Assembly: GCA_963556145.1 (NCBI GenBank)
Contig: OY744464.1
Coordinates: 4,154,001 to 4,218,000 of the forward strand
Direction of reading: 5' to 3'
Length of the DNA stretch: 64,000 nt
Source of the DNA: Hygrocybe punicea
Lineage: Eukaryota > Basidiomycota > Agaricomycetes > Agaricales > Hygrophoraceae
Shown: in pieces, positions 26,220 to 37,572 of the stretch
Layout: the number at the start of each line of letters is the position of its first letter
How positions within the stretch are numbered: the stretch's first letter is position 1
Notes under the pieces: model-generated
The model's input: the letters and a program-made list of their open reading frames with translations, nothing else
Told to the model about the DNA's origin: nothing
The model's database searches: none
Position numbers and translations under genes: made by a program

Positions 26220-27660
26220 TCAGAGGTAGAATGACAAGAGGAGATGGAGAGCTTCTTGCAAAAATTCAAGCGAGGTGTCGAGGGGGCGGAGGTCCAATAT
26301 ACGGTGACAAAATAAAATGAAAGCGGAAATGAGGAACAATATAAAATCGAGAACTGGAGTGCCGACACCAACACGATCCCATACAAGGGGTGCACCGTGT
26401 GACGAGTCTAAAAATGATGGGGTGCCCGAAGTGGGCGAGGAGGGAACCAGAGACAACAGAGTGCCCCAAGTGGGCGAGGATGGAACTGGAGACAATACAG
26501 GAGCAGAAACAACAAGGGGAGACAGGGACAGAGGGGGTAATATAACGGAATCGGTATTGGTATCGAATAAAAGGGGCAGAAACGGGTCTGGAATGTGAAT
26601 GGGTGCGGAACACTCAACCAATTTTGAGGGAATCTTGACAGACGGAGATGGAGGATGAGAAGAAGGTGATATTGAGGATGGAATGTCTATGTCTGGAGAA
26701 TCCAAGGAAAATGGGAGCAGGTCTGGTACAAGTTCATAGATGGAAACCAGAGGGGACGAAACCGGAGACGACGGGGACGAAATAAGAAACGGTATGGATA
26801 AATTGGGAACAGGTCTGGAAGGCAAGATGGAATTGATGACTGGCATCGATAAATCGGGAAGGGGCTCGGATGGGAACAACATGGGACTGGATGGGAACAA
26901 CATGGGACTGGACAACAAAACCTGTAAACAAATAACGGTCTCGATGGGCACCAGAGCGGACGAGGATGGGGAACACAATGACGGGGACAGAGTGGTATGA
27001 ACATGGGGGATGGAATGAACAACAGTGGGCGGGATCTCCGATAGAATCTGTTCCGGAGGTGAGACGACTGCGACAGGTATGGGAGCGGGGCCGGAATCGG
27101 GACTGGAAATGGCAATGGGGGCTGCAGTGACAACGGATTCCAGAATGGAACGGAAACCGGAAAGGAGAAACAACGCGGCATCGTGGAAAATATCAACCGG
27201 GTATGGATCGTCATGGTAATGACTAGGAAGAAGGTAATGGAGTTGTTCTTCAACACATTGACGAAGATCCGAGTCAAATCCGTTGGCAAAACACATATTC
27301 TGTTGCTTGTCCGATAAACGGCTGTTGTCATATAGTACTCCGGAAATGCATATGAAGTCCTGGAAATATTGTCCTAAGTCCATCTTGTTCTCTATACCAT
27401 AAGCCGATTGTTGTTTAACCAATTGATCAAGATCTGAGATTGTATACCGAATGCTGTCCGTGGCACCGGGATAGAAGGTGAAAACGGCATGTCGGAAAGC
27501 GATGAAGTCTTGCTGAGGCAGTGGGAAGGGTAGACCAAAGTTCATAGTCATTGTTATTGAGATACCGGAGCATGTAGCGAATCTTCATAGCATCCGTGAG
27601 TTCACAGTTGGAGCTGAGCATGTCAATTTCATCAAAGAAGCGGGGAAGGTTGTGTTCATC
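26220..27660 (-). pseudogene. Gag-like retrotransposon protein with one frameshift
   Basis: First block (about 27660-27515): NLPRFFDEIDMLSSNCELTD, MKIRYMLRYLNNNDYELW. A -1 change of frame near 27515-27545 leads into the second block, open for 443 codons to the stop at 26220: QQDFIAFRHAVFTFYPGATD, YTISDLDQLVKQQ, DLGQYFQDFICIS, RLSDKQQNMCFANGF, then a long Pro/Ser/Leu-rich tail. The helical first part matches Gag-type proteins found in basidiomycete LTR elements. There is no zinc knuckle, protease or polymerase downstream. Confidence 0.6.
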
Positions 27661-27900
27661 ACCGTGAAATGTCAGGGCTGAACAATCACCTCAGAGAGGC
27701 ATCAATTCATGTGTCATATTGGGGAATTTCCAAATCGGGAAGCGGGTCGGGTCGGGGAGGTACGAGGAAGGTGTCGAAGTCGTAAGTGGGGCTGAGCAAT
27801 TAGAGTCGGGAACAAAGGATAAATGTCATGAAAGTCAAAGCCAACGGTGGGGAGGGTATGAAAAGACAAAAGAAACTAAATCCTCGCAGTGGGCTCCAGT

Positions 27901-28296
27901 TGTGACGGCGAGTTCTGTTGTAGACCCAGAATGGGAATCTATGGAAAGGGTGATCAGCTAGAAAGTGATCTGAGGGATTTGTTTCTTTAGAGAGGTCTAG
28001 TCAATCCAACCCAAATCCAGGGGTTCCGGAATCAGAGGGTGAGTGTGGGGATAGGAGGAATGCTATGTACTCGGAGACGGGAAACGAAGATACATGATAT
28101 ATAACTATAAACGTACTGATTCCGGGTCGTTAAGGACATTGCATCTTGAGTAGGAACGATTCCAGAGGCAGAATCTGGAGCAGAATTGATAGGAAAGAGC
28201 GGAATCGAGCAGAATTGATGATATAGGAATGGGAATGGATGGGAATGGTGTCAGATATGAAGGGGAAACAGATCCACACAATCTGGAGCCTCTACA
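27901..28296 (-). repeat. LTR (5' LTR in element orientation)
   Basis: Partner of 23678-24073. It is preceded on the plus strand by CCTCGCAGTGGGCTCCAGT, the complement of a primer-binding site. Confidence 0.85.
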
Positions 28297-29001
28297 CTGT
28301 GCTGCTGACATCGGATGGAAATCTTTTTTCAGCCATAGGTAACCCAACTCTTGATCTGTCCAACCTTTCGGTGAATGCAAAATACTGCCATGTTAACAAT
28401 GAGTAATGTTATGTATGTGATAAACCAAGAACACTTACCTGGCATCACATGGATTTACCCTTCCCCACTTGAGATTTTGTCTGAGTCCTTGGAATATGAT
28501 GGAGGGTCGCAGTGACGTGCCATCAGTGCATATGGTCTCAATGATTGTGATAAGATCCCGATTGCCGTCTTCAACTTGGAATGCAGTCTTCTGATCCCTG
28601 TCAATCAGTGCTGCAACTCGTGCCCCAATGCCAAGTTGGATGCCCTTCTCGTCCATGTTGTAGATATTCTCAGGTTTGATGTCATATTTCTCAATAAGTT
28701 CCTTCAGCAGATCGAAGTATGTGTTGGCAGTGGCGTGGTTCAGGGACTGTGCACGGCAACGTTCAAGTGATGTCGTCCATTTTACCCGGATGTCTGGATG
28801 TCATGAAAGGAATCGCTTGACCCAGGAGGTGCTGATCCATTGACCACAGATATCCGATACGTAATCCTGCAATAACGGCTGTGTCATAGGAATGCCCCAT
28901 CACCTTGATCCACTCAACTAAAACCTCTTCTTGCACCAGGGCAAGCCGTTGTTGGTGCACATGTCCTTCCTTGCAAGTTGGGACACCATGGAAGTGACCG
29001 G

Positions 29002-29138
29002 TGTAGTGGTAGATCACGTGACCAGTCCCTTAGTCAGTAGCAGTTCCCGATGTAGTAGTCAGTTCATCCTTCCTATCCAGTCGACTTCCACCTCGAGTCC
29101 TGCGTGAGCCCCCAGAGAGGTACCTCGGTACCTCTCCA
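29002..29138 (+). repeat. LTR, 137 bp, left copy
   Basis: Differs from 37436-37572 at about one position (AGAGAGG versus GGAGAGG). It is followed by TCGTGGTGATGAGAGTGCG, whose TGGTGATGAGAGTG could be a primer-binding site. Confidence 0.8.
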
Positions 29139-30014
29139 TCGTGGTGATGAGAGTGCGATCGACTCGCGGATCCCTTTTTTCTTCAGTTCCTTACCATTTT
29201 TTATGCTTTTTCTCGCGAGACGACCTTTTTCGGCCTCACCACCCACCGCTGCGCAACCGCGGATTTTTACTTCATTCATGGCCGTACAACACTCCAGTTA
29301 CCCCCCAGCACTCGTGTTCAGCCCAATAGGGCCCCGCGTCGCCCCCCGTTGACCCAAAAACGCGCCCGCGACCCTTCTCAACACCCAAGCGGCAGGCCAC
29401 GTCACATTTGCGACCCCCCCGTTTTTTCATTTCATTGTTGTTTTCTTTTGTCATTCCTAGCCCCAGGCAGGCTCATCCGACCCCACGGACCCCCGTTTGA
29501 CGTACCGGAGCTGCGCGCTCGCCTACGCCGCCCCAAATCTGCGGCCGCCGGCCTTTTGGTTACCCCACGGATCTGCCACATCACCACTGTCAGACCCCCC
29601 TTTTTTTCGTGTACCCCAGCCCAAACCCACACTCATTTGACCCCCCGTGCCCGCGTTCCACCTGCTGGAACCCCCCGCTGCGCTTCGTCGCCCCAAACAA
29701 AGCCACCCCACCATGTTTGGACGTCCCAGCACATTGCGCCACGTCACCACGTTGCGACCCCACATTCTCGTTATCCCCGGTACCGTACAGCTACACCGGA
29801 CCCCCGCAGCCTTGCTCCATGTGCTAGAGCCCCACGCCGCCTCTCGTTACCTCAAATGAGCCCCCGCCACTGTTTTTTAGGCTCCCCAGCTACATACCGC
29901 GTCGTTGCCACGCGCACCCGCTCGCGTAGCTCGCCGCACCCGCGCCTGATGCATTGGAGCACCCAGCTCACCCGGGCCACCGCTTTCCAGGCCCCACCCC
30001 CTTTGCCGCACCGC
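29139..30014 (+). other. Left interior of the short-LTR element
   Basis: GC-rich DNA with long C runs. Open frames in several phases code for Pro/Arg/His-rich peptide with no recognisable domain. The matching right interior is 36941-37435. Confidence 0.5.
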
Positions 30015-30731
30015 TGTAGATGCGGGTTCTTGGTGGCTTCGGAACTATATAAAGAAATATGATCCTAACCAGAGGGTGTCAGCGTAGAAGTGACTGGATA
30101 AATCAGTGTCGGGAATAGAAGTAAAAAGAAGGGAATGTTAGTAAAAGTAAAGCCGCCACGTAAAACTGGACTAATAACGACGAAGCCGGCGATGAACGGA
30201 GTGAAAACGGACTAATAATAATGAACCCGATGGTGAACAGACTGAAAACGAATGAACCCGACGATGCCGACGATGTCGGGTACGACGGGTCGGGTCGGGT
30301 CGGGTCGGAAACGATGAACGAATATATGGAAACAACGATAAAGACGACGAAGTGAACTATAAAAAGCTAAGAATCTACGTGGACGAGCATTTGAAGGGAT
30401 TAAAAGGTGATTCTGACTAAAGGGAAACGGGGACTAAATGGTATCTTTTTTTGTACGGTCGTCGGGGACCGTTTTTATAGTACAGGAAACAGTAATCTAC
30501 TTTCGGACATGTCTACTTCGGCCGATGATAAGCTACAAAGAAAGGTTGGAATGGGGATGTGGAAAGGGGGATTGCAAAGCAACGAAGACAGGAAATGGAG
30601 GGGAAAACGAATATGCAAGGAAAAGATCTAGAAAGTCCTACATATCTCCGAAAGGACGATGGGATGCATAAATAAAGTAAATCCGAAGTCGGGGATTGAG
30701 TCCGAAGAGATCCATCTCCTGGAATTGGAAC

Positions 30732-32116
30732 TAGTGTTGCCGTAGTTCGGTTCCGAACCTAGCCGAACCCGGTTCAAACCCCGAACCGAACCTGAGGTTC
30801 AGTCTAAGTTCAGCCAAGTGCTGAACCGGACCGCGGGTTCAGTTCCGGGTTTCAAGGCCTGCCGGATTTCCTGAACGGCTCCAAACCGCGTCCAAACCGC
30901 AAACGCAGCTATTTTTACGGTATTTATTTCATTTGTTTTTCGTATTTCTTGACTTACTATTTCGTGTTAAATGGTATCATGTGACCGGCCGTGACCGTGT
31001 AACTTTCACGCAACACAACATCAACACGCAACACAACATCAACACTCAACGCGAAGGTCAGTTTCAAGCTTTTCTTAACTTTACTAATGTCATTTGCGAC
31101 AGGGAACTCGACCGCGACCACGTCGCGGCCACACCCATCTTGGCACAAGATGGATGCCAACGCCAACCCAATGCCAACGGACGCGCGACAGCTGCAACAT
31201 CACCACCACCACCACCACCACCACCAGCGGCGGCAACAGAAATGGGAACGGCTATGGCAACCAGGCAACGACGATGGCAACGGCCAGCAGCAGCAGCAAC
31301 AGCAGAAGCAGCAGCAGCAGCAATAGAAGCAGCAGCACTGGCAGCAACGGCAGCAGCAACAGAAGCAGCAGCGCCGGCAGCAACGGATGCGCGACAGCTG
31401 CAACACCACCACCACCACCACCACCACCACTACCACCAGCGGCGGCAACAACAACGGCAACGACAACCACGACGGCCAGCAGCAGCAGCAGCAGCAACGG
31501 CAACGGCAACAGCAGCGGCAGCAGCAACGGCAACGGCAACGGCAGCGGCAGCAGCAACGGCCACGACAGCAGCGGCAGCAGTGGCAGCAGCAACGGCGAC
31601 GGCAGCAGGAGCAGCGCCGGCAGCGGCAGCAACGACGGCAGCAATGACGGCAGCAGTGACGGCAGCAGCAGCAACGGCAGCAACAGCGGCAACGGCGGCA
31701 ACAGCAGCAACGCCACGGCAATGGCAGCAGCAGCAACAGCAGCAACAGCAGCAACGGCAGCAACAGCAGCGGCAGCAGCAGCAGCAGCAACAACGCCAAC
31801 GGCCGCAGCAACAGCAGCAACGCGACGGCAGCAGCAGCAGCAGCACCGGACAGCTCCCCCACAGCCCAACTACCTCGCGAAGTGTAGCGCCGTATCAATT
31901 GATACGTGCCTGCCATTCGCGAGGAGAACGGAGCTCACGGGGTGAGCCAACCTCGGTCTGGGTTCAGACGCGGTCTGAACCCAGACCGAACGCGGCGAGA
32001 CGGTTCAATGCCGTCCGGGTCCAGGTTTGGCCATGCGCCAAACCGGACCCGAAGTTCAGTTCGCGGTTCCGCCAAAAAGGCTCGGAACCGGACCGAACTG
32101 AACTTCGGCAACACTA
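30732..32116. mobile_element. hAT-like non-autonomous DNA transposon with trinucleotide-repeat core
   Basis: Ends TAGTGTTGCCG and CGGCAACACTA are inverted repeats, flanked by a perfect 8-bp duplication ATTGGAAC (30724-30731 and 32117-32124), which is the hAT hallmark. The empty site is present in the other LTR at 36714-36730. The 1,385-bp interior begins with GGTTC-rich DNA, continues with a triplet-repeat core, and ends with a GGTCTGAACC-type palindromic segment. It codes for no transposase. A second copy lies inverted at 38488-39430. Confidence 0.88.
31198..31855. repeat. Interrupted CAC/CAG/CAA/CGG trinucleotide repeat array, about 660 bp
   Basis: Starts with a CAC run and continues as CAGCAG, CAACGG and ACGGCAGC triplets that stay in register, so all three plus frames stay open (Gln-, Ala- and Ser-rich) and minus frames read Leu, Val/Ala or Cys. 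This explains the long open frames here; they need not be genes. Confidence 0.9.
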
Positions 32117-32962
32117 ATTGGAACTCCGAGGCGTTTGAGGCTGCCGGATTTGGTCTGAGAGCGGCTGTGACGAAGCGGCATACGTTGGGTTATGTCGGTC
32201 ACGTCGGGTCATGTCACGTCACGTCACGTCGGGTTGCGTCGGGTTACATCGGGTTCGAATGCGAGTTGGATAGAGGCATCGGGTTCGTCCGGATTTGTGA
32301 TATATCGATGATATGGACTCAGAGGGACGTCGACCCTCTACATCTCCAGGGTACTTTAAATAAAGACCATCCCTGGTCGATACTACGTGGACTCGGGACT
32401 CGGATGCGTGAGATGAGGCCGACGTGGTGGTCATGGAATCGGGCTCGACGGGACGAGGCGGGCTGTGGACAATGCAAAGGGGGAGAGCGGATGGTGACTA
32501 GCGGAACTCAATGGAGGGTCGGAGGCTGAGAGTGGCGAATGGGGAACGAAATGAGTGAAGCCGGTGTCGAGGAAAAAGGAAACAAAGTACATAGAACTGG
32601 AGGAAAAGGGAACTGAGCGGAAATGAAAGAAAAGATGGAAAGCTACAAAAAACGGGACAAGTGGGGAGTGGAAACGCAAAATAGATGAGAAAATAAATAA
32701 ATGTCGGGTATCGGAAAGAGGGGACGCGATAGAAATCAAGTCAGGATAAAACTAAACGTGACATAGGATTGGGGGCGGGTGACGGAGACGAGTAAGGCAG
32801 GAGTGGAAACGAAATAAAACACAAGCGGATGACAAAGACGATCTAGGCGGGTCGAGTTAGGGTCGGCCGCTTTGGTGGCTGTGTCAATGGGTGGCGGAAA
32901 CGGTGGCGTAGGAGTAGACATGATATGACGACGGTGGTTGTTCAATATGATATGACGAAAAC

Positions 32963-33200
32963 GGAGGTTCAATAGACGACGACGGAGGTTCAATATACGA
33001 TGGCGGAGGTTCGATAGACGGTGGTGGAGGTTCGATAGACAATGGCGGAGGTTCAATAGACGACGACGGAGGTTCAATATACGATGGCGGAGGTTCGATA
33101 CGATATGACGAAAACGGAGGTTCAATGGACGACGACGGAGGTTCGATATACGATGGCGGAGGTTCGATAGACGGCGGCGGAGGTTCGATAGACGATACTA
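32963..33200. repeat. 21-bp minisatellite
   Basis: About eleven units starting GGAGGTTCRATA with 21-bp spacing (32963, 32984, 33005, 33026, 33047, 33068, 33089, 33116, 33137, 33158, 33179). A larger 153-bp period is visible (32963 to 33116). On the minus strand it codes for a heptad repeat SIEPPPP/SSIEPPS. Confidence 0.85.
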
Positions 33201-33651
33201 ATATGGGGGCGATAATCAACGGCTGTGATATCAGCCTCATACTAGGCGGTTCAGCACCGGCTTGGACCCATGGGGAAGCATTCCCCCCCATGGAACTGAA
33301 ATATAAAGTCGGGTGGGTTGGGAATCGAAGCCGAGACAGGGAACATTGTGTCTGGGTCAAAACGGTGGCGGAAACGGTGGGTCATGGAAAGCGGAGAACG
33401 ATGTCAAATGGGTTTAATGCGGGTGCGTGAGCGGATGAGTCGGGTGCGTGGGGAACAAGTGAAGCGACGTGTCGGGTTCGTAAGCGGGTGCGGCAGGTTC
33501 GTAAGCGGGTTCGTTGGGTGCGACGGATTCGTAAGCGGGTGTGTCGGGTACGTCGGGTGGATTATGCGGGTGCCGGGTGTGTCGGGAACGAGTGTTTCTT
33601 TTTATCTTTCCTTTATCTCTGACATTTTTCTTTCTTTTTGATATATTTAAT

Positions 33652-35515
33652 CTATTTATGTATATATTTCTTATGCCGATGGACGGTGAGGGGTTTTCGT
33701 AGGGTCGGGTTCAGTGGGTATGGGGGTGCGAAGGTGGCGGGTACGAGATGTGAAACCGGAACCGGAACCTCATGCTCGAATTGAGCCGGAACCGGAACCG
33801 GATGCCGCGGAATCGTTGGGAACGCGTCCGGGTTCGTAGTCGGGTGCTGTGATGCGAGTCGCGGATCCGGAACCGGAACCCGGTGTAGCGGGTAGGTTGA
33901 AAACAGGTGGTCGGGTGTGGGGACTGGACACGGGTGTCGGTTCTGCGGCGGGTTCGTACAGTGACGACGTTGGGCTCTGTTAGATCGCAGACGGGTACAG
34001 CGGGTCACGGGAGGGCGTTCAGGTGTGCTTCGGGTGCCGTCGACACGTTTTTGGGACGTTCCTGGTGGTGGATCCGACAACGGAGGCGTTTTGAAGGGCG
34101 GAGGGACTCGTCTTTGGGGCGATGGAGGCGACTGTGGGACTGCATGGGGTCGAGGGAGCGGGGAACGTGTGGTCCGGTGTGGCGGTATGGCATAGGGTGA
34201 CGTAGGGCGACGGAGGCGGATGACGTGGGCGGATAAGAGGGAACGTGGGATTGCGTGACGTGGATCGTGGTTTCGTGAGGTCGTTCGAGGATGGCGAGAG
34301 GTCGAGGAGGCGGCAACGGGTGGTCGATGTCGGGGGACGGAGGCGGATGACGTGGGCGGATTGGGGTGATACGGGTGGCGTCTTCGTGATGCTTTCGTGG
34401 CGGATAGTTGCGTGGGGATTTGACAATGGTCCGTCGGGTCGTGGAACGGGTTTGGGCGGCCGGTGGTCACGGTTTCGCGGGTGCAACTCAATGGGGGCAT
34501 CGTTTTGGGCTTGCGAATGGACTTTGAGGGGCGTCGTGGGGCTGGCCGAGGGCGTAGGTGGTCGAAGGGGAGTGGACGAGGACGGGGACGGCTGGGGGTC
34601 GAGAGTGGGAGTCGACGGTGGGTGACGTGGCCGCTCGCGTGGGACGAAGAGGGTCGGGGCAGATGTGTTTGGGGCAGTAGGGAGCCATGTCGAGGTGCGG
34701 AGGCGTGATCGTGGGTGTGGTAGTGGTCGTACGCGGTGGTCGTTGGTCCTGGATGAGAGAACGCGGTGGTAGGCCGTTGGGTGACGTGGCATGGCGTTGG
34801 AAGCTCTAATATAACGGGGACAGCTTGTAGGGGTTTGCGAGGGCGATGTGGGGTGCTAGGAACTAGTGGGAAGCAGCGGGTGGTCCAACGAGGACGTGAG
34901 CGGCCGGGGATGTCGAGTTACGGGGGCACGAGGAAGTATGACGTGGCAACGCGTGAGGCGTCGATGACGGCGAGGACGGCTGGTATGGACTTACGAGGGA
35001 CGCTGTAGGGTTGTGGGAGGTTGTACGAAGCGGCGGATGATCCAACGAGGACGTGAGCGGCCGGGGATGTCGAGTATGATGACGTGGCAACACGTGAGGG
35101 GTCGATGACGGCGAGGATGGCTCGTGAGAGCTCGCGAGGGGCGTCGTAGGGCCGTAGGAAGCGGTACGAGGCGACGGGGTGTCCAACGAAGGCGTGAGCG
35201 GCCGGAGATGTCGACTTGGCTGGGGCACGAAGCCGGGTGACGTGGCACGGTGTGGGGCATCGATAACGGCGAAGATGGCTTGTGAGGCTCGCGAATGGCG
35301 TCGTGGGGCTGTAGCTCAGTGTTGAGGGCTCGAACGCGGGGGCTGCTCGCATGAACTCGTGAAGGGCGCTGACGTGGTTTTGCTGGTAACTTCGTGGGCT
35401 CAGACGATGGGGGGGTCTGTAAGGGCTTGTATCCGGTGACAAGTGCGAGTTCGTAGACGCGAGCGGCTGGGGGTACACAGGCTAAACCCGTTGCACGGAG
35501 ATCCGTCTGTTCCAA
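33652..35515 (-). other. Interior of the LTR element: proline-rich open frames
   Basis: Overlapping minus-strand frames (33652-34500, 34019-34792, 34918-35515) code for Pro/His/Arg/Ser-rich peptide. The long open frames follow from high GC content and low stop density. I see no domain and cannot say that any of them is made. Confidence 0.4.
34870..35330. repeat. Three tandem units of about 140-157 bp
   Basis: A block containing TCCAACGAGGACGTGAGCGG recurs at 34884, 35041 and 35182, each followed by a GATGTCGA segment and a GATGACGGCGAGGA-type segment. Confidence 0.7.
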
Positions 35516-36005
35516 GTTGTGAGTGACGCGTGAGTGCCGTTGGGCGAGTCGATGTTTTGGGACTTTCCGGTCACGGTTTTTCGACGGGTATCGGTGGGGA
35601 TTGGGATTCCGAGCGTGTTGGAGGTCTATAAACGATTGTGGACGGTGGATGTGACGAAGTTCGAGTCGAAAACGAGAGTGTTGGATCGTGGCTGTGCAAG
35701 TTTCCTAAAGCGGTAAACGGCCGTTGGGTCGGCCGCGCAAGAGCGGGTTCGAAGTTGTACGTGATACTAGACAATCGTAGTCGTTAAAGAAGAGAAAATA
35801 TTATGAGAATCAAACCCAAATGATAGTGTGGCAGTTGGCGATTGGATTGTCGAGGCATCGGATGTCGGATGTAAAGAGGTTGGGTAACGGGAGTCGGATG
35901 TGTAGAGTGCTGCGGCAAGGGTTATTTCGAGATGACGAAAGGAAAGTGTAGGGTTATGGAATGAATGAATGATGACACTGAATTATCCTCGCGGTGGGCT
36001 CCAGA

Positions 36006-36940
36006 TGTAGATGCGGGTTCTTGGTGGCTTCGGAACTATATAAAGAAATATGATCCTAACCAGAGGGTGTCAGCGTAGAAGTGACTGGATAAATCAGTGT
36101 TGGGAATAGAAGTAAAAAGAAGGGAATGTTAGTAAAAGTAAAGCCGCCACGTAAAACTGGACTAATAACGACGAAGCCGGCGATGAACGGAGTGAAAACG
36201 GACTAATAATAATGAACCCGATGGTGAACAGACTGAAAACGAATGAACCCGACGATGCCGACGATGTCGGGTACGACGGGTCGGGTCGGGTCGGGTCGGA
36301 AACGATGAACGAATATATGGAAACAACGATAAAGACGACGAAGTGAACTATAAAAAGCTAAGAATCTACGTGGACGAGCATTTGAAGGGATTAAAAGGTG
36401 ATTCTGACTAAAGGGAAACGGGGACTAAATGGTATCTTTTTTTGTACGGTCGTCGGGGACCGTTTTTATAGTACAGGAAACAGTAATCTACTTTCGGACA
36501 TGTCTACTTCGGCCGATGATAAGCTACAAAGAAAGGTTGGAATGGGGATGTGGAAAGGGGGATTGCAAAGCAACGAAGACAGGAAATGGAGGGGAAAACG
36601 AATATGCAAGGAAAAGATCTAGAAAGTCCTACATATCTCCGAAAGGACGATGGGATGCATAAATAAAGTAAATCCGAAGTCGGGGATTGAGTCCGAAGAG
36701 ATCCATCTCCTGGAATTGGAACTCCGAGGCGTTTGAGGCTGCCGGATTTGGTCTGAGAGCGGCTGTGACGAAGCGGCATACGTTGGGTTATGTCGGTCAC
36801 GTCGGGTCATGTCACGTCACGTCACGTCGGGTTGCGTCGGGTTACGTCGGGTTCGAATGCGAGTTGGATAGAGGCATCGGGTTCGTCCGGATTCGTGATA
36901 TATCGATGATACGGACTCAGAGGGACGTCGACCCTCTACA
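36006..36940 (-). repeat. Right LTR, 935 bp, intact
   Basis: Partner of the left LTR 30015-32342. It contains a GGGTC tandem run (GGTCGGGTCGGGTCGG near 36280) and TATATAAAG 30 bp from its left end. Confidence 0.9.
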
Positions 36941-37435
36941 CCGCTACTTCGTGGCCCCCGCATTCCGCACCCCCGGCCCTTGCAGCTTCGCGAGGCCCCC
37001 CGTGGCCTCGCAACCGCTTCCCAGAGCTCACGCAAAGAGGTCTCTTGACGCCGGTGCCCGCTCTAGCGCCCAGTATATATTCTCTGTTTCCTTAGTTCTT
37101 CCTTTTCAGCTTCTCACTGCTCTCCCTCGACCCAGTTTTCCTCCATCTCTTCGGTACACTATCTATACACTGCCCACGACATTGTCCCGTTCTATTTACC
37201 TATGCCCAACCACCCAGCCTATTCATGGACTATGAGAACCCACACCCTGCACCGCAATTGGTTTCGGAGGACAATATTGTCCCGCTTCACAATATAAGGC
37301 CTCGACTGCGACTTGGGGCATTCTGAGGGACTGGGAGTTGTGATTTGGAGATTGTTTTGGTCAGTCCTGTTTGGTTTTTGTTTTCTTTCAGTAGCTGTTG
37401 GCGATGAGGGCGTCGCCATGAGGAGGAGGGGCACT
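36941..37435 (+). other. Right interior of the short-LTR element
   Basis: Continues the sequence interrupted at 30014. C-rich in its first part, then TTCC/CTCCCTC-type DNA. No gene recognised. Confidence 0.5.
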
Positions 37436-37572
37436 TGTAGTGGTAGATCACGTGACCAGTCCCTTAGTCAGTAGCAGTTCCCGATGTAGTAGTCAGTTCA
37501 TCCTTCCTATCCAGTCGACTTCCACCTCGAGTCCTGCGTGAGCCCCCGGAGAGGTACCTCGGTACCTCTCCA
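37436..37572 (+). repeat. LTR, 137 bp, right copy
   Basis: Partner of 29002-29138. The sequence directly to its right is Plavaka coding DNA. Confidence 0.8.

Larger units (their letters stand above)
23678..28296 (-). mobile_element. Non-autonomous LTR retroelement inside the pogo transposase
   Basis: Two 396-bp direct repeats (23678-24073 and 27901-28296) begin TGTGACGG and end CCTCTACA. The primer-binding-like sequence TGGAGCCCACTGCGAGG lies just inside the right LTR when read on the minus strand, so the element runs right to left. The flanks are CCAT and CTGT, which become one 4-bp duplication (CCGT) if each copy lost a CpG. Inside are a frameshifted Gag-like gene in element orientation and a separate gene in the opposite direction; no reverse transcriptase or integrase is present. 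Confidence 0.85.
22387..29001 (-). pseudogene. Pogo/Fot1-like (Tc1-mariner superfamily) DDE transposase, split by an LTR element
   Basis: Two blocks read on the minus strand. Block 1 (29001-28297) has part of a CENP-B-type helix-turn-helix (GHVHQQRLALVQEEVLVEWI), WISTSWVKRFLS then a TGA stop before HPDIRVKW, the first catalytic aspartate in YNMDEKG, and GWTDQELGYLWL. Block 2 (23677-22387) resumes with WNKDDGHQLLVLDGHNSH (second Asp), CLPPHTTHALQPCDVGIFGPL (third Asp), FRKTGLWPINPDAL and a long Lys/Ala-rich tail ending in a basic run. Closing the gap at 23678-28296 restores the domain exactly. Block 2 has no stop over about 430 codons; block 1 is cut at its start by the LTR at 29002. Confidence 0.85.
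30015..32342 (-). repeat. Left LTR, interrupted by a hAT-like element
   Basis: 717 bp (30015-30731) plus 226 bp (32117-32342, including the 8-bp duplicate) equals the 935-bp right LTR plus 8. Confidence 0.9.
30015..36940 (-). mobile_element. Non-autonomous LTR element with 935-bp LTRs
   Basis: Right LTR 36006-36940 is 935 bp. The left LTR (30015-32342) is the same 935 bp once the inserted element 30732-32116 and its 8-bp duplication are removed. Ends are TGTAGATG...CCCTCTACA, and the target duplication is CCGC on both sides. Just inside the right LTR, minus-strand reading TCTGGAGCCCACCGCGAGGA gives the primer-binding-like site, so the element runs right to left. The interior (32343-36005) codes for no polymerase, only proline-rich low-complexity frames and tandem repeats. 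The LTRs differ at only about four positions, all C/T, so the insertion is recent. Confidence 0.9.
29002..37572 (+). mobile_element. Short-LTR non-autonomous element, interrupted by a second LTR element
   Basis: Bounded by two nearly identical 137-bp repeats that begin TGTAGTGGTAGATC and end TACCTCTCCA. Removing the nested element 30015-36940 leaves about 1.37 kb of interior. That interior is GC- and C-run-rich, with open frames coding only for Pro/Arg/His-rich low-complexity peptide (for example 29349-30062, plus). No Gag or polymerase motif. The 5' flank (ACCGG) and 3' flank (ACGCT) do not match, and the left neighbour is pogo while the right neighbour is Plavaka. Confidence 0.7.

Noticed and set aside
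30407..30671. Open frames of 74-77 codons repeated exactly at 36398-36662
   Set aside because: They lie in the two LTR copies; identity comes from the LTR, not from protein constraint.
30933..32117. 394-codon open frame rich in Ala, Gln and Thr, and similar frames on both strands
   Set aside because: Caused by the in-register trinucleotide array; frames open together on both strands. Kept as a repeat, not as a gene.
33652..35515. Minus-strand proline-rich open frames as protein genes
   Set aside because: GC-rich DNA with few stops, three frames open together and no domain; not supported as genes.
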